From assembly GCF_000348725.1 (NCBI RefSeq), contig NC_020813.1, forward strand, positions 1,650,248 through 1,714,247: 64,000 nt of DNA. The letters are read 5' to 3'. The notes beneath the pieces are model-generated. The model was not told the DNA's origin. It was given only the letters and a program-made list of their open reading frames with translations, and ran no database searches. Both the position numbers and the translations under genes were made by a program. Shown here piece after piece: positions 11,106 through 20,140 of the stretch (positions are counted from its first letter, which is position 1; the number at the start of each line of letters is the position of its first letter). Source of the DNA: Pseudobdellovibrio exovorus JSS (lineage in GTDB: Bacteria > Bdellovibrionota > Bdellovibrionia > Bdellovibrionales > Bdellovibrionaceae).

Positions 11106-12883
11106 GACCGGTTTTACCTGTAATTTTCATGCTTCTATTTTCGGTGTCTACGCCATCACTTATCTACGCACAGTCGTCTGATGATGTCCCTGTGCTGCTC
11201 AGTATGAAGTGTGACGACTTAATTGAAAAAGCAAAAGAGGACTCTTTTGCTTTGAAAACACTGGCCGCTATCCGCGCCCTTTCGCGCTGTGCTGATTTCA
11301 CATTTGATCTCAGTAAGATTTCTGCTTTAGAACGCCAACTTTATTCAGCTGAAATAAAACCGCTTGAAGCCAGCCCCGAACAAATTCTTACAGCTCTATT
11401 AACCGCTGATGATATTGCTAAAAAAATTAAAACAGAAAAAGAAGCTGCTACTAAATATGAGCTCTATAAACAGTTACGCCTACAGCACCGTAAAACAGGC
11501 AATAAAACTGCAGCTCAAAAAGCCTCAACCGAACTTCATCAGTGGGCCTTACAATATTATAAAAAACATAAGAAAGAACCAATAGCCTACACGGCCCTGT
11601 ATGAAGGCTCGCAGCTAGCTGTTCGCGATTTATGGACTGCTGGAAATACGAAAGAGGCTCAAACCATTATTAATGCTGCCTTAGGACAGTTACAAAAAAC
11701 TCACTCTGTGGCCGAGCTGTTATTTCTTAAAGGACGTATTGCCGAAGAGTCGAAACAAAGCAAAATAGCAGTGACTCAATACACTCTGACCGAAGAAGAT
11801 ATCAAAAAGCACAACCCAAAAGGGCTTAGCTTTAATACGGACCGACTCCTTTGGCTTAAAGCATGGATTCTTTATAAAGATAAAAACTTCGAAGAGGCCG
11901 AGCAAGCTTTTGCTCATTTAGTGAATAGCACCCAAGACTCGTCCGAAAGATCACGTGCTCTGTTTTTTCAAGCTCGCTGTCTGAAGCAGCTCGATCAACA
12001 AGTCCAATATAAAATTCTGATGGAATCTATTCCGGATCAGGATTTCTTCGGTTACTACAGCCTTGTTTCTTATCACGAGCTGGGAAAAAAGCTTCCCGCA
12101 TTAAAAGATATTAAACCCGAATATTCCTTACGCTATGACTTAAAACTCAACTTCTTATCCAGTGAAAATCGCCAACTCTTTAAAGACCTTTTAAAATATA
12201 AAGAGTTCGCCTTGGCTGAAAAAGCCAGTGGTCTTCTTGCCGCAACTCCCAATGAAGAGATGAATATGGCTCTTTATCTGGCTAAAAACCATGACATCTT
12301 CCTACCTATCTTTCGTTCGTTTTCACGCCTGAATAATAATGAAAAAATCGACCTTTTTATGAATTATCCAGAGCTTATTTTTCCACAGCTTCACAAATCA
12401 CAGGTAAATGAAATGGCTAAAAAAACGGAGCTGCCTGCTTCTTTAATTTATGCCATCATCAAACAGGAGTCGGCATTTAATCCGAAAGCCCGAAGTGGTG
12501 CGAATGCTCTGGGGCTCATGCAAGTTATTCCGAATCTGGCACAGCAATTAGCTAAAAAGTTTGATGTCCCCTACAGCAAAGCTGAAGACCTCTACAATCC
12601 TAAGATCAATATCCCATTAGGGAGCTATGAACTTATGGAGCAGGTTAAAAAACAAAATGGACAGCTCACTTACGTGGCCGCTGCCTACAATGCGGGGCCT
12701 AATGCTCTGGCTGGTTGGCTGAAGAATCGCAATCGCGACGACATTCTAGAGTTCATCGAAGAAATTCCTTATGAAGAGACGCGGACTTACGTTAAATTGA
12801 TCGCCCGTAATCAGCTGTTTTATCAAAGAATCTCAAATCGAGACAAGGAACAGTCTTTCCCAAGTGAATTTTTGAATAATTAA
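11102..12883 (+). CDS. slt: Soluble lytic murein transglycosylase (Slt family)
   Basis: A 593-aa periplasmic enzyme that cleaves the MurNAc-GlcNAc bond to give 1,6-anhydro ends. A Sec signal peptide ends near LIYAQS (residue 24). A long alpha-helical superhelical region with TPR-like repeats fills 30-430. The C-terminal goose-type SLT domain has IIKQESAFNPKARSGANALG with catalytic Glu456, GLMQVIP and AAYNAGPNAL. It overlaps clpA by 4 nt, so it belongs to the clpS-clpA unit, an unusual pairing of a cytoplasmic protease and a wall hydrolase. In a predator it could act on self or prey wall; this is inference. Confidence 0.93.
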   Translation: MRPVLPVIFMLLFSVSTPSLIYAQSSDDVPVLLSMKCDDLIEKAKEDSFALKTLAAIRALSRCADFTFDLSKISALERQLYSAEIKPLEASPEQILTALLTADDIAKKIKTEKEAATKYELYKQLRLQHRKTGNKTAAQKASTELHQWALQYYKKHKKEPIAYTALYEGSQLAVRDLWTAGNTKEAQTIINAALGQLQKTHSVAELLFLKGRIAEESKQSKIAVTQYTLTEEDIKKHNPKGLSFNTDRLLWLKAWILYKDKNFEEAEQAFAHLVNSTQDSSERSRALFFQARCLKQLDQQVQYKILMESIPDQDFFGYYSLVSYHELGKKLPALKDIKPEYSLRYDLKLNFLSSENRQLFKDLLKYKEFALAEKASGLLAATPNEEMNMALYLAKNHDIFLPIFRSFSRLNNNEKIDLFMNYPELIFPQLHKSQVNEMAKKTELPASLIYAIIKQESAFNPKARSGANALGLMQVIPNLAQQLAKKFDVPYSKAEDLYNPKINIPLGSYELMEQVKKQNGQLTYVAAAYNAGPNALAGWLKNRNRDDILEFIEEIPYEETRTYVKLIARNQLFYQRISNRDKEQSFPSEFLNN

Positions 12884-12926
12884 AATCTTCTTAAGACAGC
12901 TATCCGTTCGTCCGAATAGATGCTGT

Positions 12927-14351
12927 ATGAAGAAGATTTTCAATCCTTTGGTGGCCATCAACACCCTGTTTATTGCTCTTTGCATCGGTGCATTTCTTTA
13001 TTCGCAATATAATTCAGATTCTGGTTTTGGGCGCCAAACTCAGTCCGCTAAGAAGACCACTGGGAAAAATGGCTCTGCCGCTTCTTCTTCAGAGCGTGAC
13101 CTCGAGCTGGGATCAGTTAAGAATCAAACCGATAAAGTTTCCGATGAACCCTCAGCACTTTTTAATGACCCTGCTATTAAACAGGCTTGGGGACTTAAAA
13201 AATCCGATGCTGCCCGTGCATGGTCAGTGACTCAAGGGACAAAAGACACCATCGTCGCGATTATTGATACGGGAATTGATATCAATCACGAAGATTTAAA
13301 AAATAATCTTTGGGTTAATCCTGGCGAAAGCGGTACAGATGAACGTGGTCGCGATAAAGCCAGCAATGGCGTTGATGATGATGGCAACGGATTTATCGAC
13401 GACGTTCACGGCTGGAATTTTGTATCGAATAATAATAAGTTAGATGATAACCATGGGCACGGCACTCATATTGCCGGTATCGTTGGAGCCGAAGCTTCTA
13501 ATGGCAAAGGGATCAGCGGTGTTGCTCCGAATGTCAGCTTAATGGTCATCAAGTATTTCGATCCAAAAGTACCTAATACAGATAACTTAAAAAATACGAT
13601 CGCCTCTATTCACTACGCTATTAAAATGGGGGCCCATATCATCAACTACTCAGGTGGTGGTACAGATTACTCCAAAGAAGAATATGATGCTGTCGCTGAA
13701 GCAGAACGCAAAGGCATTCTGTTTGTGGCCGCTGCTGGTAATGAAAGATCCAATTCAGATCATCATCCCTACTACCCTGCGGATTATGGTTTGAAGAATA
13801 TCATTTCGGTTACAGCTATTGACCCCACAACAGAAGTTTTACCTTCTTCAAACTATGGCGTTAAAACTGTGGATATAGCAGCTCCCGGCCAAAATATCCT
13901 CTCGTGTCTACCTAATAACTCTTATGGTTTAATGACAGGAACTTCGCAAGCGACGGCCTTCGTTTCAGGAGCCGCCGCTTTAGTTATGTCCCACAAAGAT
14001 CAATACTTCAAAGCGGCAGAAGTAAAAAATTATATCTTAGCTACCGGAGACCCTTCGACTTCCCTGCTAGCCAAGACCAAAACGTCACGACAGCTCAACC
14101 TATTTAAGTCTTTGACGATCTTGGGCGGAGAAACTGGTCTATCAGGCACTGCTCGAGCTCAGGTTCAAGATAGCTTCCCTTCAGATAGCAACCGCCGTGG
14201 CACGAGTTCGGACCCCAACATGGAATCCGTCAGTAGCGTAGCTCACTTCGGACAAGAGCTTCTGCACAGTATCGAATCACAAAAAGAGCGAAAACGTCCA
14301 AGCGCACAGCCTCGTTTAGGTAGCGGACAACCCGCTGCGAATGAAAACTAA
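12927..14351 (+). CDS. Subtilisin-like serine protease (S8), membrane-anchored or exported
   Basis: A 474-aa peptidase S8. An N-terminal hydrophobic segment (about 8-27) acts as signal anchor or signal peptide. A short pro-like spacer is followed by the catalytic core: Asp114 in IIDTGIDINHEDL, His178 in HGHGTHIAGIVG and Ser340 in GTSQATAFVSGAAAL. An Asp/Gly/Asn-rich loop at about 147-160 (GVDDDGNGFIDDVHGWNF) is the typical calcium-associated insertion. The C-terminal 90 residues are Ser/Arg-rich and low in structure. It lies 43 nt after slt and ends in a strong terminator. The substrate is unknown; a secreted prey-digesting protease is plausible. Confidence 0.93.
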   Translation: MKKIFNPLVAINTLFIALCIGAFLYSQYNSDSGFGRQTQSAKKTTGKNGSAASSSERDLELGSVKNQTDKVSDEPSALFNDPAIKQAWGLKKSDAARAWSVTQGTKDTIVAIIDTGIDINHEDLKNNLWVNPGESGTDERGRDKASNGVDDDGNGFIDDVHGWNFVSNNNKLDDNHGHGTHIAGIVGAEASNGKGISGVAPNVSLMVIKYFDPKVPNTDNLKNTIASIHYAIKMGAHIINYSGGGTDYSKEEYDAVAEAERKGILFVAAAGNERSNSDHHPYYPADYGLKNIISVTAIDPTTEVLPSSNYGVKTVDIAAPGQNILSCLPNNSYGLMTGTSQATAFVSGAAALVMSHKDQYFKAAEVKNYILATGDPSTSLLAKTKTSRQLNLFKSLTILGGETGLSGTARAQVQDSFPSDSNRRGTSSDPNMESVSSVAHFGQELLHSIESQKERKRPSAQPRLGSGQPAANEN

Positions 14352-14390
14352 TCCTGACTTATTAATATAAAAAGTTTAAAGGCTAAAACG

Positions 14391-14422
14391 AAAAAACCGA
14401 TCTTTTCAGATCGGTTTTTTTT
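14391..14422. terminator. Bidirectional terminator between the S8 protease and zinc-ribbon genes
   Basis: A CCGATCT/AGATCGG stem (14397-14403 with 14408-14414) is flanked by A6 on the left and T8 on the right, so it can stop transcription from both convergent genes. Confidence 0.92.
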
Positions 14423-14468
14423 AGTTTTATTCAGATGTATAAGTTCAAATAAGCGCTAGTAAGCTAAA

Positions 14469-15242
14469 TTATAACTTCAGATCAGACTTACTATTAGAAA
14501 ATAATCCAATACCAAATGCTAAAACAGTTAACATCATCACCAAACCATTAAAGTTCGGGAATGTCGGGACAAACTTATTATAGATTAATGAAGCCATACC
14601 AACAGCTCCTAAACCCATAAATACCCATTGCATTTTCGACATTGGAGGTGTCGTCTGAGCTTTAGCTTTTTCGTTAGCCGGTTGTTGTACCGCTTTCAAC
14701 TGTTGCTCAAGACGTAATTCAATCTGTCTTAAATACTGCTTACATAAAGAATCATAACCTAATGTCTTTTGTAAGTCTGAATACTTTTGAAATGCAAAAT
14801 TAAGAGCCATCTTACGATGACACTCATTTAAGAACTCCTGATGAAGAGAATCTTGGTCAAATCCCTGCATCACTCGTTTCCAGATTTGGTTGAGTTCAAA
14901 TAGAGCTGGGCTTTCCAACTTTTGCAGCTCCAGATACTTAGAGCCTAGAACTCCACACGTTGGACATTCATCACTTTTATGTGGCTTTAATGATGAGCAT
15001 TTTGGACAGCTATCAAACTGCACAGGCTCCTGAACCATTGAAGCAACATACAGACCGAAGTCATCGCATCTGTTGTGCAATAGAAATGCTTTGTTACAGT
15101 CTGAACAGTCGAACTCCGGTTCACTCCCCTCAAAAACGTCAGTGCTCGTGCGATAGAGCTTTTGACAATGAGGACAGCGAAAGCGTACTTCCTGTTCACT
15201 TAGCCGATTTAATTCCTGAGAATTATTAAGTTCCATATTCAT
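14469..15242 (-). CDS. Zinc-ribbon protein with two C-terminal membrane segments
   Basis: A 257-aa protein from ATG 15242, chosen because GGGGGAAG lies at SD distance; an in-frame extension to 15311 would run into the divergent lnt gene. It has two zinc-ribbon-like Cys pairs: one spanning CPHCQKLYR to CSDCNKAF (MJ0042-type look), and one in CPKCSSLKPHKSDECPTCG. A helical middle section follows, then two hydrophobic segments at about 206-226 and 231-251. It probably sits in the inner membrane with the ribbons in the cytoplasm. I do not know its function. Confidence 0.75.
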   Translation of the reverse strand: MNMELNNSQELNRLSEQEVRFRCPHCQKLYRTSTDVFEGSEPEFDCSDCNKAFLLHNRCDDFGLYVASMVQEPVQFDSCPKCSSLKPHKSDECPTCGVLGSKYLELQKLESPALFELNQIWKRVMQGFDQDSLHQEFLNECHRKMALNFAFQKYSDLQKTLGYDSLCKQYLRQIELRLEQQLKAVQQPANEKAKAQTTPPMSKMQWVFMGLGAVGMASLIYNKFVPTFPNFNGLVMMLTVLAFGIGLFSNSKSDLKL

Positions 15243-15285
15243 CTGCGTCTTCCCCCGAATAACAGAATGTGATACTGATATCAGC

Positions 15286-16908
15286 ATGACTAAAGTTTTG
15301 AACTTTTTCAAGGGTATTCCTGCATTTTTTTTATTGTCAGCTCTAAGCGGGGTCCTGATTGGTACTTCTTACATTCCATTTAATGGATGGGCACTCCTCT
15401 TCTGCTTCATACCTCTGTGGATCGCAACCCTTCAACTTCTTGGCTCTGGCGCCACTCTGAAAAAGGTATTTTTAGCAGGATGGATGAGCCAATTTATCCT
15501 GACACTCATTGGTTTCAACTGGATTTATTATGTCTCGACAGAGTTTGGCCATCTTCATCCAGCTATTGCGACTCTTGCCCTTTTGCTTTTTGCAGCGCTC
15601 ATGCACCTTTACATTCCCTTTTCACTGGTGATCAGTGTGGCTCTGATACGCTTTTTCGCCATCTCGAACCGCTTTGCACACTACCTCATTTTGGCTCTTA
15701 GCTTAGCTCTACTCGAAAGAATTTGGCCGAGCATCTTTGAATGGAATTTGGCTTATACATTCCTGTGGATCAAATGGCCTCTTTATCAATGGGCGGACAC
15801 TGTTGGTTTTTGGGGACTCTCGACATGGCTTCTGGTGATTCAAGCTGTTCTTGCCTACGGTCTGAGTCTTTATCGTTCACAAAAAAACAAAGCTCTTGTG
15901 ACCATTGCCAGTACACTGATTCTTGTCGCCTTATTGAACCTCACTGGTCACCTTAAAAAAAATTACTGGTCTAAAACAGACAGCACCGTTCGTATTGCTG
16001 TGGCGCAAGGAAATATTGGAAACGCCGAAAAGCTGCATTCGGAAATGCGCTCGCAGTACCACACCCATATCCGCCAAATTTATACTTCTTTGACTACAGA
16101 CTTACTTCAAGAACAACCCGCTGATGCGATTATCTGGCCAGAAACAGCCCTGCCCTTTGCCCTTGACCCTGACTACCACGGACGTCGCGAACAACAAGCT
16201 CTATTTGATAGCATCACTCAGTGGAACATACCCGTCATCACTGGTGGCTACTCTGTTAGCTCAGAAAAAATAGATCACCTAGGATATCCACTCACGCGCA
16301 ATGCTATTTTCTATCTATCACCTCAAGCGAGCTTCTCGGATGCCCCTTACTATAAAACGAATCTGTTAGCCTTCGGCGAGTACATGCCATTCGGGGAACA
16401 ATTTCCCATCCTCTATAAACTTTTACCTTTCGTCGGCGTCTACGAAAAAGGCTCCGGCCCGATCGTGGCGGATGTTGCAACTCAAAACCAAACTCTAAAA
16501 CTAGGTCCACAAATTTGCTATGACTCTTTAGTTCCATCATTTACGCGCCACTTGGCTAAAAACGGCGCTCAAATTGTTTTCAATGTTACAAATGATTCGT
16601 GGTTTGGATGGTGGGCAGAACCCTATCAACATGGCTGGATGACTTTGGCACGCGCTATTGAAGTGCGTAGACCCATGGTGCGCTCAACCAACACCGGAAT
16701 TTCAACGGCTATCTTAGCTGATGGCACTCTTTTAGAACAGTCTCCGATCAACAAGTCTTGGGCGCATACGTTTAATATTCCTTACAAGCAAAATCCTCAA
16801 TTGAGCCTCTACACCCGCTTCGGTCACCTTGACTGGGTTCTATGGAGCTTAATTTTAATTACTACTATTACTCTATATCAAAATAAAGGTCGCCATGTTC
16901 GAAGTTAA
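15286..16908 (+). CDS. lnt: Apolipoprotein N-acyltransferase
   Basis: Inner-membrane enzyme (540 aa) that adds the third acyl chain to the N-terminal Cys of lipoproteins. About six membrane segments fill residues 10-225. The nitrilase-like periplasmic domain follows with the catalytic triad visible as Glu286 (IIWPETALPF), Lys357 (YYKTNLLAFGEYMPFG) and Cys411 (GPQICYDSL). A last hydrophobic segment ends the protein. It overlaps mutS2 by 14 nt. The many lipobox proteins in this window are consistent with a full triacylation pathway. Confidence 0.96.
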   Translation: MTKVLNFFKGIPAFFLLSALSGVLIGTSYIPFNGWALLFCFIPLWIATLQLLGSGATLKKVFLAGWMSQFILTLIGFNWIYYVSTEFGHLHPAIATLALLLFAALMHLYIPFSLVISVALIRFFAISNRFAHYLILALSLALLERIWPSIFEWNLAYTFLWIKWPLYQWADTVGFWGLSTWLLVIQAVLAYGLSLYRSQKNKALVTIASTLILVALLNLTGHLKKNYWSKTDSTVRIAVAQGNIGNAEKLHSEMRSQYHTHIRQIYTSLTTDLLQEQPADAIIWPETALPFALDPDYHGRREQQALFDSITQWNIPVITGGYSVSSEKIDHLGYPLTRNAIFYLSPQASFSDAPYYKTNLLAFGEYMPFGEQFPILYKLLPFVGVYEKGSGPIVADVATQNQTLKLGPQICYDSLVPSFTRHLAKNGAQIVFNVTNDSWFGWWAEPYQHGWMTLARAIEVRRPMVRSTNTGISTAILADGTLLEQSPINKSWAHTFNIPYKQNPQLSLYTRFGHLDWVLWSLILITTITLYQNKGRHVRS

Positions 16909-19228
16909 AAATTTAGACTGGACAGAAATTTTAGAAAAAATTAAATCTTTTGCTACTAGCGAAATCGCGCGTGAAGTGATTAATGGCACACGCCATCTGG
17001 CTTCTGCGGTAGAGGCTGAAAAAAGTTTCAATGAAATCACTTCCGCTCAATTTGTTATTCAATCAGGCGTTCGCCCTCACATGGAAAGCTTGGACTTATT
17101 TGAGCTGTGGATTTCACGTGTTAAGAAAAAAGCTGTACTTAAAACCCTAGAACTAAAAGATATCCGCCACTTCTGTCTTGAAAGTATTGCTTTAACAGAA
17201 GCCTTAAAACTACAAGATACCGATTGGGCCCACGAGCAACTCAACTCTTTGATGCAAGCCGAGGAGCCCCTATCGGCTATTGATAATCTGATGACCGCCA
17301 GCGGAGACATCCGCATGGATGCTTCAGAACGACTCTTCCGCCTATCCAAAGAGAAAGAAAATCTAGCTCGCCAAATTCAAACCCACATGGATAAGCTGGT
17401 ACGCGATCACAAGGTCGAACATATGCTACAAGAAAAGTATGTAACCACTCGTGAAGGCCGCTGGGTTATTCCAGTTAAAGGTGGTATGCAGCACTTTGTC
17501 TCGGGCGTGATTCATGGCAGTTCACAAACAAAACAAACTGTCTACATGGAGCCAGAGACTGTTATTCCAATGAATAATCGTCTGCGCCAAGTTGAAGTAG
17601 AAATCGAAGATGAAATTGAAAGACTGCTGACTGAAATCTCGGACTACATGTCGACATTGGCCCTTGATTTTGAACGCACACGCCAAACGCTTTACACCTG
17701 TGATGTTCTTTTTGCGAAAGCCCAGCTTTCAGCCCTACTAGAAGCGAATAGCTGTACCTTCGATAATTCAAAAATGGAGTTAAAAGAACTCTCTCACCCG
17801 CTTTTGAAACTTTCGGGAAAACCGGTTGTAACGAATACAGTTCTTTTAAACGAGCAAAAATATATTTTAATTCTTTCTGGACCCAATGCCGGAGGAAAAA
17901 CAGTTTTACTTAAATCTATCGGACTGGCAGCTCAAATGGCCCGCTGTGGTCTTCCTATTTGCGCGGCCGAGGGATCAACCTTGCCCTTCTTCCAAGAAGT
18001 GGTGACTGGCATTGGTGATTCGCAAAGCGTAGATGAAGATTTAAGTACATTCGCCGCGCATCTTAAAATTTTAGACCGAGCTTCACATCTTAAAGGGTTG
18101 CACAATTTGATTCTGATTGATGAGATCTGTGGCTCGACCGATCCCGAAGAGGGTTCTGCCTTAGCCAGAGCCTTTATTGAAAAATATGCGGCAAATCAGG
18201 TCTTCGGCATCATCACATCCCATTTAAGTCCACTCAAAATGGGCTGGAAAGAAAGTGATCCTATTTTAAACGGAAGTTTAGAATACGATACGACTGTCGG
18301 AAAACCGACCTATCAGTTTCTTTCTGGAATTCCCGGTGAATCTTTAGCGATTCAAACTGCCAAACGCGTTGGCGTCTCAACTGAGATCGTGCAATCAGCC
18401 GTTGAGAAACTGACCCCAGAAGCACGTGCCCGTCAAAGCAAGATGAATGAACTGGAAAGTCTGAAAAAAGATATCGTTCTTTTGCAAGAGAACCTGAAAC
18501 AACAACTTAAAAAGTCGCAGAAGTTGCAACAGGAGTATGAGCAAAAGATCCAGTTGTTTGAAAAAGAAAAAGATAACAAATTAGCTCAGACTCTTAAAAA
18601 AGTAACATCCACTGTAGAGGAAGCTATCGCCACGGCAAAGGCAGGCTCTGCTATCGATAAGCATCGCCAATTGCAAGAGATCAAGTATAATCTACCTGAA
18701 ATCGTTAAAGCTAAGCCTGTGCAATCTTCTGGTCCACAGATCAAGTCAGCAGAGGAGTTTGGCAAAAACTTCCCTGCCGGAACGAAAGTCTTTGTGCCCT
18801 CGTTAAATCAAGATGGCATCATTCAATCCACTCCGAATGCGCGCGGTGAGGTCTTAGTTCTATCTCAATCAGTGCGACTACAAGTTCTATGGTCCGAATT
18901 AAAGCCTGCAGCCAAAGCCGCTAATCCGACTCACAATCTGGTCAGAAAAAGTGGACAGGTTCAAGTGAGCTTTGCCGACACAGACCGCACGTTGGATTTG
19001 CGTGGTAAAACTGTCGATGAAGCCATTTCGCAGTTAGAGATCGCCTTAGATCGCGCCACCGAATTGAATGAAGATCGTCTTAAAATCATCCATGGCCATG
19101 GTACCGAGACCTTAAAAAAATCAGTTCGCACATACTTATCCCGCTCGGTTTACGTCAAGAAATGGAAAGCCGGAACCTCTGAAACCGGAGGTGATGGCGT
19201 CACGTGGGTAGAACTAGGCCAGCTCTAA
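16895..19228 (+). CDS. mutS2: Endonuclease MutS2
   Basis: A 777-aa MutS-family protein without the mismatch-recognition domain. MutS2 proteins are linked to suppression of recombination and, in Bacillus, to rescue of collided ribosomes. It has a core helical region (1-300), an ATPase with Walker A GPNAGGKTVLLKSIG and Walker B LILIDEICGSTDPEEGSA, a coiled coil (about 505-580) and a C-terminal Smr nuclease domain with LDLRGKTVDEA and IIHGHGTETLKK. It overlaps lnt by 14 nt, so the two are one transcription unit ended by the terminator at 19257. Confidence 0.96.
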   Translation: MFEVKNLDWTEILEKIKSFATSEIAREVINGTRHLASAVEAEKSFNEITSAQFVIQSGVRPHMESLDLFELWISRVKKKAVLKTLELKDIRHFCLESIALTEALKLQDTDWAHEQLNSLMQAEEPLSAIDNLMTASGDIRMDASERLFRLSKEKENLARQIQTHMDKLVRDHKVEHMLQEKYVTTREGRWVIPVKGGMQHFVSGVIHGSSQTKQTVYMEPETVIPMNNRLRQVEVEIEDEIERLLTEISDYMSTLALDFERTRQTLYTCDVLFAKAQLSALLEANSCTFDNSKMELKELSHPLLKLSGKPVVTNTVLLNEQKYILILSGPNAGGKTVLLKSIGLAAQMARCGLPICAAEGSTLPFFQEVVTGIGDSQSVDEDLSTFAAHLKILDRASHLKGLHNLILIDEICGSTDPEEGSALARAFIEKYAANQVFGIITSHLSPLKMGWKESDPILNGSLEYDTTVGKPTYQFLSGIPGESLAIQTAKRVGVSTEIVQSAVEKLTPEARARQSKMNELESLKKDIVLLQENLKQQLKKSQKLQQEYEQKIQLFEKEKDNKLAQTLKKVTSTVEEAIATAKAGSAIDKHRQLQEIKYNLPEIVKAKPVQSSGPQIKSAEEFGKNFPAGTKVFVPSLNQDGIIQSTPNARGEVLVLSQSVRLQVLWSELKPAAKAANPTHNLVRKSGQVQVSFADTDRTLDLRGKTVDEAISQLEIALDRATELNEDRLKIIHGHGTETLKKSVRTYLSRSVYVKKWKAGTSETGGDGVTWVELGQL

Positions 19229-19256
19229 GATACCCGTCCACCACCCCAAACTGTCT

Positions 19257-19287
19257 GAGCTTTTGACAACCGTCATAAGCTCTTTTT
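19257..19287 (+). terminator. Terminator after lnt-mutS2
   Basis: Arms 19257-19267 and 19272-19282 pair over 11 positions with one mismatch, loop AACC, followed by T5. Confidence 0.85.
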
Positions 19288-19431
19288 CAGCTGTTTCAGC
19301 CTGAGATTTCCCTTGAAAGGAGTGTCTCAAGTCGACTGAATGAAAAGCATCCTATGCTTTTTCAATGGCGTTCTCATTCTGACATATGGCAATCCCCTTG
19401 CATTACTAGTCTGTATATCCAAGGGGGATTT

Positions 19432-20124
19432 ATGAAAACAACAAAAACACTTACTGTAGTATTGTCAGGATTAATCCTAGCTCTATTCACTTCGTGCAGC
19501 GCTTCGAAGTTAAGTGAACCAAATGCCCCATCTAACTCAAGTGCACTTAATGTCAGTTCTCAAAAGCCTATGGCTAGTTGTAATCGCAAAACAGACAACC
19601 ACTTTAGCTTCGACCTTTCTGTCTACACAGATGGTAGCGGTCAAATCAATTACGACTGGATCAAACTTAAATTCCGCTATTTATCATCTGATGTGACACA
19701 ATCTGGTTACACCCTTCGTTTTTATAAATGGAGAATGATTGGCAGCACTTCACAATTAGACAGCACTCCTCTTAATTTCGCGTCTTACAATATTTCATCA
19801 GGTCAATCTTCTGCCAATACAGCAAATACTGTTTTAGCAAATCAGATCTCGACACAAACTGGTTTGTACATTCAATTACGTGACGATGCTCAAAATCCTT
19901 ATCAGGCTTTAAAAGTCGTTGCTTATAAATCAGATGGAACTGTTTTAGCTCAAACAGATGTTTTGATTCCTCAGTTTGCTGCGAGCCCTGCTGATTATCA
20001 GTTTGATAACAATGGCAATGCACGCGCTAACAATTTAATCCAAATGCACCCATTAGCTAATACAAATGTGTCGCAGTGGACTACCGCACAAATGCAACAG
20101 TACTTCAGCGCTTACTGCTTCTAA
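19432..20124 (+). CDS. Predicted lipoprotein, function unknown
   Basis: A 230-aa lipoprotein. ATG 19432 is chosen over an in-frame start at 19354 because AAGGGGG sits at SD distance and a typical lipoprotein signal peptide begins there, ending in the lipobox LFTSC. The mature part is Ser/Thr/Asn/Gln-rich with alternating hydrophobic residues suggesting a beta-sandwich, for example WIKLKFRYLSSDV and LYIQLRDDAQNPYQALKVV. I recognise no family. It stands alone between the mutS2 terminator and a convergent hypothetical gene. Confidence 0.8.
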   Translation: MKTTKTLTVVLSGLILALFTSCSASKLSEPNAPSNSSALNVSSQKPMASCNRKTDNHFSFDLSVYTDGSGQINYDWIKLKFRYLSSDVTQSGYTLRFYKWRMIGSTSQLDSTPLNFASYNISSGQSSANTANTVLANQISTQTGLYIQLRDDAQNPYQALKVVAYKSDGTVLAQTDVLIPQFAASPADYQFDNNGNARANNLIQMHPLANTNVSQWTTAQMQQYFSAYCF

Positions 20125-20140
20125 ACGGCAATAACTAAAA

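Noticed and set aside
12905-12915. 11-mer CGTTCGTCCGA, also at 23941-23951, upstream of the S8 protease and isocitrate dehydrogenase genes
   Set aside because: Only two copies, different distances to the genes and no flanking similarity; chance pairs of this length are expected in 64 kb.
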